Assembly (NCBI GenBank): GCA_029948255.1
Contig: JALIZF010001796.1
Location: forward strand, 420,001 to 484,000
Source of the DNA: Telmatactis stephensoni
Lineage: Eukaryota; Cnidaria; Anthozoa; Actiniaria; Isophelliidae
Reading direction: 5' to 3'
Length of the DNA stretch: 64,000 bases
Of this stretch, positions 1-11,700 are shown piece after piece. Position numbers and translations under genes: made by a program. The notes beneath the pieces are model-generated. The model made no database searches and was not told where the DNA came from. It saw only the letters and a list, made by a program, of their open reading frames with translations. Numbering within the stretch: the first letter of the stretch is position 1; each line of letters opens with the position of its first letter.

Positions 1-386
1 ACTGGTATTGAAGACATGCGCATGCGGTCTTCAAGAAAGCCGCGTCAAATAGAGAGACAAGTTGCTGGAGGGGTGGTTACAGGGCGCAATGAAGTTGCAC
101 GTTGCTGCAATCTGTTGTGAAAAGTACCGAGTTCTACTTCGTGCAACGTTGCGCGTAATAAAAAACATTGCAAATAAATTTTGTTTTTATACTTCCAAAT
201 CAGCATAAACACAACTTTTGTATGTTATTTTCATTTGAATTAACAGCCATACATGAATAATAGACATCAATCTTCCTAGTAGCCACAAATTTTTAATGGA
301 CTGTAATCCATACACGATGTAAATTGTTAGAAAGTTAAAAATCCCACAAATTCTAAGGCTATGTGTACACTATAACAGCGTTCTAA

Positions 387-929
387 GGAGGTGTTTACAT
401 GGCACTAGGATCATCCTAGCACTAGAATCATCCTAGCAGGCGAATCATCGAATCATCGGCTACCTGCTACATTTACTGCATTCTTTTTACATGGAAATTT
501 GAGTCTTCACTTCGGGTAGTAGGATCATCCTTGTAAACAGAATGCAGTAAATGTATAGCAGGTAGGGTGATTCGCCTGCTAGGATGATCCTAGTGTCATG
601 CCATATATACATTTATTGCATTCTGTTTACATGAAAATTAGTGTCTTCACTTCGGATACTAGGATGATCCTATACTACTAGGATCCTACCACTAGGACCA
701 TCCTGTCTCGCCAGTAGGACTATCCTAGCACTAGGAGTATGCTTCGGTCAGATAAACAGAAAAAGTAGAGATACTTCGCCAACTAGGATTAGGAAACGCT
801 AATGTCACTGTGGTAGTTCGGGTGACCTAGGACGAGCAATCACTCATTTCTTTGAACTCTGCTTCGGGCATGCAAACGTAAAAGTTGGTTCGCTTGTTAG
901 GATGATCCTAGTGTCATGTAAACACCCCC
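387..929. mobile_element. PIF/Harbinger-like MITE, copy 1
   Basis: The ends are near-perfect inverted repeats beginning ggaggtgtttacatg on the left and ggggtgtttacatg-like on the right when reversed. They are flanked by TAA on both sides (384-386 and 930-932). A TAA target duplication with GGGNGTGTTT termini is typical of PIF/Harbinger non-autonomous elements. A second copy lies at 62308-62710. This copy is about 140 bp longer because it holds an internal partial fold-back around 480-615. No transposase is visible. Confidence 0.75.
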
Positions 930-1173
930 TAAAAGTGGGCATTCTAGTATGTTGTGCACGCAACTCACAGCTCTCTAGTTCGTTTTTACTGATGTGGAGG
1001 AAAACTGGAGGACCCGTAGAAAAACCCTGAAGGGAGAGAACCAATTGACAAGCACTTCAAGTCACACAGGTTGCCCCGTCCCGTGACCGAACCCTGGACC
1101 ACTCTCACACACAGCTTAAGCTGGTTGTAGTCTTGGTGTCTTGGAAATTATTGCAATCCACTTTGAGTTTCAG

Positions 1174-2329
1174 ATCGAAACAGATGGAGTAAAAAAGGCA
1201 TCTTTCGAGGAAAAAGGGTAATTTAGTAATTCATTTTGCTTATTTATGAAATTCATAAAACTAAATAGTTTTTGTTCATAGAGAGATAACGGGAATGCTA
1301 GAGACAATTAAAACTCTGCGCAACCAAACTAAGGTGAGAACTGACCACGTAAACTGAACGTGAACTAACCGCGTAAACTGAACGTAACCTGACCGCGTAA
1401 ACTGACGTAAACTAACCGCGTATACGTAAACTAATGTAAACTGAACGTAAACTGACCGTGTAAACTGACGTAAACTGAATGTAAACTGAAAGAGAACTGA
1501 ACGCTTACGTGAACCGAATAACTCAAAGAAAACTGAACGAGATGAACTGAACTGAACGAGAACTGAAAGTGAACTGAATGCGAACTGAACGTGAACTGAA
1601 CGTGAACTGAACGTGAACTGAATGCGAACTCAGATAATAAAATAATAATTAATTTTTGGTATCAGAAACTTTTACAAGAAAAGAGAGACTTTAAGACTCA
1701 TTTCAAAAGGTTAGTGATGTTCATTTATGTTGTGAAAACGGTTGTAAGGCTAAGAAGCTTCTTGAGCTTTCTGGATTCAAGTTTCATAAAACTTAACGTT
1801 CTTCACACAGCAGAACTTTTAAGCCAGCTAAATATATTGACTAATAGAGAACTAACTGTACGTTATTTTAAAGGGTGAAAAGAAAACTTCGTCTTGCCAA
1901 AATGACGCTTCAAGAAGAAGAGGTGAATCAATGAAATAAACTACTAACACGGTTTTCATTGTTACTAATGCAGCATTTCTGTATTTCTAGAGATGTAAAA
2001 ACGAAATACTTCAGGTTCTGTTAGAAAACAAAAGGTAACGAGTCGGTACCATTTCTAAGTTATTCTGTGGCATTTCTAAGTTATTCTGTGGCATTTCTAA
2101 GTTATTCTGTGGCATTTCTAAGTTATTAATTCTGTGGCATTTCTAAGTTATTCTGAGCTATTTCGCTATTTCTTAGTTACTTATCGACCATGACCCAGCA
2201 GTTCGAAAGTGGATCAGTCTTCAAGCAGGATTAAAATAGATATTTTTCTTACAGTAATACCGCGGAGAGAGTGAGCTCCAAGGGCTGAAGCCCCATAATT
2301 AATGCGGTGGCTATCAAGGGAAGGGGGAT

Positions 2330-2377
<48 letters not shown>

Positions 2378-3706
2378 GGGGGGGGGGGGGTGGAGGGGAG
2401 AGGAAAGAGAGGAAGAAGGAAGTAAAAATCCTAGGGGTTACCGGCAGGCTCTCTCTTCCTTCTTCGATCCCTCATCCCCCTCACCTTCTCTTGACAGCCA
2501 AGCTACGAAGTCTAAATATTTAGAAAATATTTGGAATACACATATTCTAGCTATTTTCGCACTTGATTAGCCTCCCCGATAGTCTCTCGTTCGACTTTCA
2601 CATCAGGAAGACAAAACGAACTTTCACATCAGAAAGACAAAACGAACTTTCACACCAGAAAGACAAAACGAACTTTCACACCAGAAAGACAAAACGAACT
2701 TTCACACCAGAAAGACAAAACGAACTTTCACACCAGAAAGACAAAACGAACTTTCACATCAGGAAGACAAAACGAACTTTCACACCAGAAAGACAAAACG
2801 AACTTTCACACCAGAAAGACAAAACGAACTTTCACACCAGAAAGACAAAACGAACTTTCACACCAGAAAGACAAAACGAACAGTTTCACATCAGAAAGAC
2901 AAAACGAACTTTCACATCAGGAAGACAAAACGAACTTTCACACCAGAAAGACAAAACGAACTTTCACACCAGAAAGACAAAACGAACTTTCACATCAGGA
3001 AGACAAAACGAACTTTCACATCAGGAAGACAAGACGAACTTTCACACCAGAAAGACGGTTTATAAATTAGCTTTATGGTTCGCGTGACCAAAACGATACA
3101 TACTGACCCATACTTGTTATGGATAACAAGCGTGGTCAAATGCATTCCTAATCTCCTTGATATCACCTTCAGATAATTCAGCTTAATTTTGATAGCCTAA
3201 TTACACTTACAGCGTCTATTGAGAAAACGATTTACTTTGTCTTAGGTTGATTGATAAGCTTCAATGTGAGATAGAAACTCTACGACAACAGACGGTAAGC
3301 ACTGGATAACTCGTGGATCTTATGTACTTGTTGACTGAGTTAGGTCGACTGGACGGAAAATTATAAATGAAATCAAATTAAATTTTTGTTGTTATGACTC
3401 TTTTTGATTATTTTATTCAGATTTTATGAACGGGCGCGCGGGCGCGGGTCTGGATCTGGGTTTAAGGGCGCGCGTGGACATTTATCATATGACAAATGTA
3501 TCGCACAACCTTCGCGATATTTCTAAATAAATCCCCAGTGGTTTTCAGTTGGTCCTCTTCTGGGACTTCAGTTTGTCGGTAGCAACTTCAGTTTGTCGGT
3601 AGCAACTGTTGATAACTTGAATCTTATTTCTTTGTAGATGTCAAACACGGAACCCAAACGCCGACAAAACCTGTTTCGTCAATGCTGGATGGGATTTCAT
3701 AGATAA
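1174..3706 (+). CDS. 3' end of an unrecognised coiled-coil protein gene (five small exons)
   Basis: Five exons join in one frame: 1174-1217, 1282-1333, 1991-2034, 3246-3294 and 3638-3706, the last ending in TAA. Every intron has GT and AG ends and the phases match (44+52+44+49+69 nt = 85 codons plus stop). The encoded tail is rich in L, E, K, Q and R (for example EITGMLETIKTLRNQTK and LIDKLQCEIETLRQQT), as expected of a coiled coil. It ends in a basic segment with the last residues QCWMGFHR. A polyadenylation signal AATAAA follows at 4005-4010. I do not recognise the family. The first exon may not be the true 5' end, because earlier exons could lie outside the window. The gene is convergent with TIMM21. 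Its introns hold several minisatellites. Confidence 0.55.
1325..1635. repeat. Degenerate 12-bp minisatellite
   Basis: A run of variants of aactgaacgtga, mixed with gtaaactgac, fills this stretch. It lies in an intron of the coiled-coil gene and begins at that gene's splice donor at 1334. It has no coding potential. Confidence 0.8.
2050..2152. repeat. 21-bp tandem repeat
   Basis: About five head-to-tail copies of a 21-bp unit containing catttctaagttattctg lie in the intron just after the exon ending at 2034. One copy has a small insertion. Confidence 0.85.
2330..2397. repeat. Poly-G tract (47 uninterrupted G plus interrupted run)
   Basis: Positions 2330-2376 are all G, followed by two further G runs broken by single T. 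The exact length is likely uncertain because such tracts are hard to sequence. It could form G-quadruplexes. Confidence 0.9.
2594..3055. repeat. 26-bp minisatellite, about 17 copies
   Basis: The unit reads gaaagacaaaacgaactttc plus six more bases (acacca or acatca), with few point differences. Because 26 is not a multiple of three, the protein reading repeats only every 78 nt (26 residues). One frame stays open for 174 codons, but only as a by-product of the repeat. The array lies inside an intron of the coiled-coil gene. Confidence 0.9.
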
Positions 3707-4047
3707 AAGAAAACGCAAACGTCTTCCATTGGTGGAACCTATGTATAAATCTATTTGTTTTTGCGATGTTGTATACTTTGTATCATATTTAGAATGCTTT
3801 TGTGAAATTAAAAACCTGTCAATACAAATTCCTAGAGATCTTGATATTCAAACTGTCTAGTAATTACAGCTTATTTTTGACAGAAAATCTTGTCAAAAAC
3901 TTCATCTGCTCGTTTTTGCATGTTTGTTTGATGGGCGTTTCTTGTTTTTCAAAAACAATGGCCATTGACATGAGTTTTCAAACATACACTGTTATTAGTA
4001 AAGTAATAAACTAGCTCAAGGCATTCACTCAATCAATATTGTACAAT

Positions 4048-7000
4048 TTAACGATTGTCTAATACAATTATTGTTCTTGGTGGATAATCGTTCAGTTCAA
4101 CCAGTATAAATCGATAAATGATATTTCCTCTTGAGCCCTGAATAACAAACAAAACTTACTGTTAGTACAACATCATCAAAGCCAAATGGATCACTGCAAC
4201 AAACGAATGGCTGACCAACTCGACTGAAGGAACAAACAAACATGGCTAGACAGAGGGCCGAAAATTTGAAAGGATGACCAGAAAATATTCCAGACATTGT
4301 TCCAATTTGTCAGCAAGATTGAATTTCAATTTTAAATTTAAATGTACAGTATTTGATTCAAAATTTGCCCTATAGCACTTGCTCATTTTAGAGGAGCTCA
4401 ATTTAATAAATTCCATAGTAAGAAAAATAAACAATAATGTAATGTCAGTACAGTACAAATGGAAAGGAAAAAAATATTTGGGTAGGTATACACAAATAAG
4501 TGAAAAAGAGTTAGGACAAATAACAACTCATTATAACATAAGTTTTTATTTTGGTAAACTTGTTGCACCTGACAAAATCAGTTATAGAGCTGTTTTCGAT
4601 TTGAGTGCGAAACAAACTGCACCGTTCTGTGACTGTGTCAGTGCCATGATGTCTATAAAAAACCTTCAATGTTTTTTCCGTAACTGTGCCATCCCATGTG
4701 CTGTTTTCACAGTCACACATGTATGAAAACTATTTCTAATTGACTTACTTGTTTTACATCAGTGTGAACTGTCCCTGTGCGTTTTTGTCCTTTCACATAA
4801 AACTTGACTCTCATGTAGTTTTCTCCATCAACAATATATTCCTGGTAGCTGTTTAAAGATTTCATTAACATATAAATAGATATAGAATAAAAACAAACAT
4901 TATATTGTGATGTACGTCTCTGTACACAGGCATGTTAATCTATTGATTTTACATTTCTTCTGTGGTCTTGGCCACTACTCTCTAATAGTAATAGTTCAGA
5001 GTCTAAAGGTGATGTTACATGGGTTGATTTGCAACAATTTTCTGTGCAACAAATGTTGCCTGTAAAGTTTATGCCATGAAAAATACAACACACAACTTTT
5101 TTAGCAATATTTTTGCTCAGTGAACAAGTTGCCAATGTTTGATATGAATTTTAAAAACTTTTAACACAAAATTATCAATCTGACCAAGTGTTGTGAGGAA
5201 AATCATTGTTGCGAATCGACCTGGGTAACATCACCTTAAAGGCCTGGACAGACGATGCAACATTCCCTGCAACACTGTGCACAACACAGTTACACCATGT
5301 GTCCACTTGTGCAATGTTGTGCATAATGTTTCAGAAAATGTTGCAGAAGTAGAACTTGATCCTAAACCTGCAACTGTTGCACTAATAATAATAATTAATA
5401 ATAATAATTTATTAATTTATATAGCGCAAATATCAATGTGAGTATTTTCAAATGCGCTGTTGCACTCAACATTATTGCAGGGTGCACATATATATATATT
5501 ATATATATGCACATCAATATAGTTTCACAGTCTTGTACAGCCTGCTAAAATGAGTTTGTTTGTACCTGACATGTCTTCTTCGGCCTCTTCTTGTAGTTTC
5601 ACCATGTCCCATAATAGGTTCACCAAGTTCTTCCACAACCTGGATTGTAATGATGAGGGTTGTCCAGAATCACCATTAGATACCATTGGTGAAATATGTT
5701 TTACCAATGGTGTGTATTGGTGAATTTCCACAGGAAGCCCATGCAAATGTAATACAAAAATGTATAACTCATTAGCTGATAATTTCCACAGGAGGTCCAA
5801 ACAAATGCAATACAAAATGTGCATTCCATTCTGCTTGTGGTATAATTACATAACTACCTTACATCACATTTATCAAATACGTGTCTCACTCTGTATTTGA
5901 TGTTGTGTTTAAAAAAAAAAAAAATTTTGGGGGGGGGGGATCACCAATGGCGTATATTGGTAAAAATCCACAGGGAGTTCATACAAATGTAATACAAAAA
6001 TGTATAAGTGTTTCACTCTGTAGTTTCATGTATTTGGTTAAAAAATTTTTTTCTGGGGGGATATTGACAATGAAACCAATGGTACCATTGGTACCATTGG
6101 TGACCATAGAGGCTACAAAAAATAACATTTCAAATAGTGAAATAAGTCATATTGGGTATCCTGTGATAAGTGTGGGGCTTGAAGGTTGCTAAACGACTTT
6201 GTCTATAATGGTGAAATTAGGCCACTGGGTATCCTGTGTTGAATGGCATGTAGACTAAGAGATGCAGGGGCTTGAAAGTGTTCACCAATGGTACCAATGG
6301 TACCATTGGTAAACTGAAATCACCATTGGTAAATGACTTTGTCTAATGGTGAAATTAGGCCACTGGGTATCCTGTGTCGAATGGCATGTAGACTAAGAGA
6401 TGCAGGGGCTTGAAGGTGTTCACCAATGGTACCAATGGTACCATTGGTAAACTGAAATCACCATTGGTAAATGACTTTGTCTAATGGTGAAATTAGGCCA
6501 CTGGGTATCCTGTGTTGAATGGCATGTAGACTAAAAGATGCAGGGGCTTGAAGGTGTTCACCAATGGTACCAATGGTACCATTGGTAAACTGAAATCACC
6601 ATTGGTAAATGACTTTGTCTAATGGTGAAATTAGGCCATTGGGTATCCTGTGTTGAATGGCATGTAGACTAAGAGATGCAGGGGCTTGAAGGTGTTCACC
6701 AATGGTACCAATGGTACCATTGGTAAACTGAAATCACCATTGGTAAATGACTTTGTCTAATGGTGAAATTAGGCCACTGGGTATCCTGTGTTGAATGGCA
6801 TGTAGACTAAGAGATGCAGGGGCTTGAAGGTGTTCACCAATGGTACCAATGGTACCATTGGTAAACTGAAATCACCATTGGTAAATGACTTTGTCTAATG
6901 GTGAAATTAGGCCATTGGGTATCCTGTGTTGAATGGCATGTAGACTAAGAGATGCAGGGGCTTGAAGGTGTTCACCAATGGTACCAATGGTACCATTGGT

Positions 7001-8670
7001 AAACTGAAATCACCATTGGTAAATGACTTTGTCTAATGGTGAAATTAGGCCACTGGGTATCCTGTGTTGAATGGCATGTAGACTAAGAGATGCAGGGGCT
7101 TGAAAGTGTTCACCAATGGTACCAATGGTACCAATGGTACCATTGGTAAACTGAAATCACCATTGGTAAATGACTTTGTCTAATGGTGAAATTAGGCCAT
7201 TGGGTATCCTGTGTTGAATGGCATGTAGACTAAGAGATGCAGGGGCTTGAAGGTGTTCACCAATGGTACCAATGGTACCATTGGTAAACTGAAATCACCA
7301 TTGGTAAATGACTTTGTCTAATGGTGAAATTAGGCCAATGGGTATCCTGTGCTGAATGGCATGTAGACTAAGAGATGCAGGGGCTTGAAAGTGTTCACCA
7401 ATGGTACCAATGGTACCATTGGTAAACTGAAATCACCATTGGTAAATGACTTTGTCTAATGGTGAAATTAGGTCATTGGGTATCCTCTGTTGAAAGGCAT
7501 TTAGACTAAGAGATGAAGGGCCTTGACGGTGTTCACCAATGGTACCAATGGTACCATTGGTAAACTGAAATCACCATTGGTAAATGACTTTGTCTAATGG
7601 TGAAATTAGGCCATTGGGTATCCTGTGTTGAAAGGCATTTAGACTAAGAGATGCAGGGGCTTGAAAGTGTTCACCAATGGTACCAATGGTACCATTGGTA
7701 AACTGAAATCACCATTGGTAAATGACTTTGTCTAATGGTGAAATTAGGCCACTGGGTATCCTGTGTTGAATGGCATGTAGACTAAGAGATGCAGGGGCTT
7801 GAAAGTGTTCACCAATGGTACCATTGGTAAACTGAAATCACCATTGGTAAATGACTTTGTCTAATGGTGAAATTAAGGCATTGGGTATCCTGTTTTGAAT
7901 GGCATTTAGACTAAGAGATGCAGGGGCTTGAAGGTGTTCACGAGCCGCTTTATCGCTTAGTCCAAAAACTTCAGCTTTTCAAAACGACGATGACACATAT
8001 TACTTATATTATATGGCCGCTTGTCGATCGATTGCTAAGCAAACAGTCGAATTATTCAATAAATCAAAGGACTTTTGTATCCAAGAACTTCAGCTTTTAG
8101 AAACGACGATAACACACATTATATTACAATATGGCCGCTTGTGATCGATTGCTAAATTAAGCAAACAGTCGAATTATTCAATAAATCAAAGGACTTTTGT
8201 ATCCAAGAACTTCAGCTTTTGAAAACGACGATAACACACATTAGATTATATGGCCGCTTGTCGATCGATTGCTAAGCCAACAGTCGAATTATTCAATAAA
8301 TCAAAGGACTTTTATAAAGAACTTCAGCTTTTGAAAACGACAATATTACATATTATGTGTCCGGTTGTGATCCAATTATTCACAGAGGGTATCAATTTAC
8401 CAAAAGGACCATGCTTCACCAATGGTTCACCAATGGTGAATTCGATTTACCAATGGTACCATTGGTACCATTGGTAAAGCCGGCCGTAGAAGTTGATACC
8501 ACAGGAATCCCAAAGCCAAGCAGTTGATACCACAGGAATCCCAAACACGAGCGTACATATTGTGATAGGGTTTTTAGAGGGAACCCTGTGTAAATTCACC
8601 AATAGACACCATTGGTAAAACACATTTTACCAATGGTATCTAATGGTGATTCTGGACATACTTGGTAATG

Positions 8671-8713
<43 letters not shown>

Positions 8714-11700
8714 AATGCAGTCAAATGCTAGTGCAATTTCTGTATGGCAGGGAAACCACATGCTTATGGCATGGTCACTGATAGTGTCTCAGGACAGGAC
8801 AGTCCACTTCACACATAAAAAACTGCTCTAGTATATAGCTATTTCCAAAAGGGTTGACAGGGCAAATGGTGAATGACAATTGGCAATTGGTGATTGCACG
8901 ACCAAAAGGAAATTTAGGGTAACAAGAATTGCTTCATTTTCATTAATTAAATACCCAAGCAATGCTGGTACCATGCAGTAAAGAACATATTGGACAAAGT
9001 GGTCGATAAACGATTCATATCTCCGTGCCGGATAGCAATCTAATAATGTGGCCACAGTTCTTTTCAGTTGTGTAATCACCAATTGCTGATTGCCATTCAC
9101 TGTTTGCCCCATCAACCTTTTCTTGAAATAGCATATACACCTATTTCAAAAAGGTTGTTGGAGGACATGGCTACAGCACATGTCACTAGGCTGAAAAGGA
9201 GTTTGGTAGAGGCAAAAATGTGGTCACTCTTTGGCTTCAATTTGATCTTATTTTCTACATCAACAAATGAAGTTATTTTGTGTATAAGGACGAGGCAAGC
9301 TACACAGTTAAAGTGTTGATTTTTGTATCCTTTTGTATTAGTAGTAACTTCACCAAATATACAAAAATATACAAATACAATATAAATAAGAATGGGATAA
9401 GAATAAATTCAATTGACATACATTACAAGGCAGGGGAGCCACAACAGTGATGCCAATTACTGTGGTCCCAAATAATAGCTACCCACACTACATTTTCACA
9501 TAGACTTGTCCAGTGATGATGATTTAACTACCAAGACTTTTCATACTATATATTCATAAGTGTGTTTTTCCATTATTACTGTATGCATGGGATGCGTATC
9601 AGTACAATCTATATATAATTTATTGCATTATCTTGAATTTAGTTGAAAGAGAAGGCAGGCAACTTCTAATGTCCACAAAAGCTTTAATAGAGACGTTTCG
9701 ACCTTCGGTCTTCTTCAGTAAAAGTAAAATTAAAATTAAATAAGACTATTAAAAAATATGTACAAGGTAAAAGAAGGGGATGGTGAATGGCACAAAATGC
9801 AAGGTCTATTTATACTAATTAAGTCATTAATATTCAATTTCAAAAAACAACGTGGGAATGAACCACTTATTTTGCAAAGGGAGCTAAAATTAAAATTAAA
9901 AATTAACTCTATTTTTGGACCTAAACTCCTGCCTTTTATTAAGGCCATAAGGGCGTAACGTATGGAGTTGAGCTGTCCAATAAGCTTCTCTAGTGAGAAG
10001 CTTTTTATCTACATCTATAATAGAGTTAATTTTCTCAATCGCAATAAATTGGAAATCAGTTAAAGAATGTGCGCTATTGTTAAAATGTATCGCAGTTTCA
10101 CAAGTCTTTTTATTATTTAACATAGCAGACTTGTGATTGCGGAACCTAATTTTAAGTTCATTAGAAGTTGATCCTACATATTGTAGTTTACATTTTGTAC
10201 AAGATACTAAATAGATGACATTTGAAGAAGTACAACCTAAGGCTTCTTTAATTTTATAAATACGGCCTGTGGAAAAACTCTGAAACGTTGGAGTTTCTAC
10301 AAGATAGTTTTTGCACAGGTCGCATTTCTTTGAACATTTAAAGCATCCCGGCTTATTAGAGCTCTTTTCAGACTTCAACTTAGAAGGTGCTAAAATTTCT
10401 TTTAAATTTTTTGTTCTTCTATAAGCTGGCATTATTGACCTAGGTGGAAAAATTTCTTTCAAAGAGGCCGTATTTAGTAAATGTGAATGCTTCTTAACAA
10501 TTTTAGAGATATCTGGTAGCCTGGGATTATAGTCCATTACCAATGGAAAGACTTTCTTTTTGTTCTTTTTAGTAGGTTTTAAAATATCTTGGCGCTTCTT
10601 GGTTCGTGCTTTTCGAAATTGCTCATCAACGAGCTCTGAAGCGTAACCTTGGTGGGTTAAGTATCTCTTGTACTCAACACAACGCGCATTCAAAGAGTCC
10701 GCGGATGAGCAATTTCTATTTAACCTAAGGGCCACCCCATAAGGAATCGATTTCTTACAGTGAAGAGGGTGTGAACTTGAAAAAGGCAAATAGAGATGAC
10801 TATCCGTGGGTTTGGCATAAACATCAGTGTGAATATAACCTTCTTTGAGATGCAAAGTTAAATCAAGAACATTCAAACTATGCTTGGAGTACTCAACAGT
10901 AAATTTAATTGTGGGATATAGAGAATTGATGTATTCCGTAAATTCATGGAGTCTTTCTAGACCCTCTGTCCAAATATCAATGACATCATCTCTATATCTC
11001 CACCAGAGATTAGGCTTAAGAGTACCCTCAAACTTAGCTTTCTGATCTATTAGTCCCATGGCTAAATCGGCATAACTACAGGCATTCTTTGGCCCCATAG
11101 CTGTACCGTGTTTCTGTACAAAATGAGTATTATTAAACTGGCTATTGTTAGAAATAAGACAAATTTCAACCGCCTCAACAATACATTCCGTCGGTGGGTT
11201 TTTGTTAGTTCTTGTTTCCAAAGCATTCCTCACTGCTGCGATACCGAGGTCATTGTCAATGTTTGGAAACATGGCAACAACGTCCCACGAAACTAACAAT
11301 GCATCATTAGGCAGCGGCCCATTGTTATTAAGTTCTTCTATTTTGTTAAGAAGATCTGTAGTATCTTTAAGAAAAGAGGGCAATTTTTGTGCTAAAGGCT
11401 TGAGATAAAATTCAGTGAAGGCAGACAACCTCTCAATTGCTGTTCCACAACAAGAAGTAATGAGTCTTAAAGGGTTCTCCAGTTTATGGGTTTTAACATT
11501 CCCAAAGGCCGTGCCGGGCCTAGCTTCAATTTCCATAAGCCAATCCGCAATCTCAGGAGTAATATGCCCTTCACTGAGCCATTTCTCACACCAATTTCGA
11601 ACTCTAATCATGTGGTTCTCAGTAGGATCAACAAGCGATGTATTGTAATGTAAAGGATTATTAAGCTGGCTAAGCATTTTTTCAGTGTATTCTTCTTTAT

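Larger units (their letters stand above)
5662..8656. mobile_element. TIR-flanked element carrying two internal tandem arrays
   Basis: The left end gtccagaatcaccattagat and the right end reading atctaatggtgattctggac are inverted copies. The similarity continues inward for about 60 bp (taccattggtgaaatatgtt and its partner). Between them lie degenerate accattggt stretches, a 138-bp array (6195-7925) and an about 119-bp array (7940-8345). I see no transposase frame and no certain target duplication. The left end lies only 22 bp from TIMM21 exon 4, just upstream of its 3' splice site. Confidence 0.7.

Noticed and set aside
2302..2570. Glycine-rich open frames
   Set aside because: They are translations of a poly-G tract of uncertain length.
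2563..3087. 174-codon open frame with a 26-residue repeat
   Set aside because: It is produced by a stop-free 26-bp minisatellite inside an intron; there is no independent sign of coding.
6195..7925. CRISPR-like regular array
   Set aside because: Units are 138 bp and repeated throughout, without unique spacers; the genome is animal.
10845..11648. Plus-strand open frames across the Penelope RT region
   Set aside because: They are antisense shadows of the RT reading frame.
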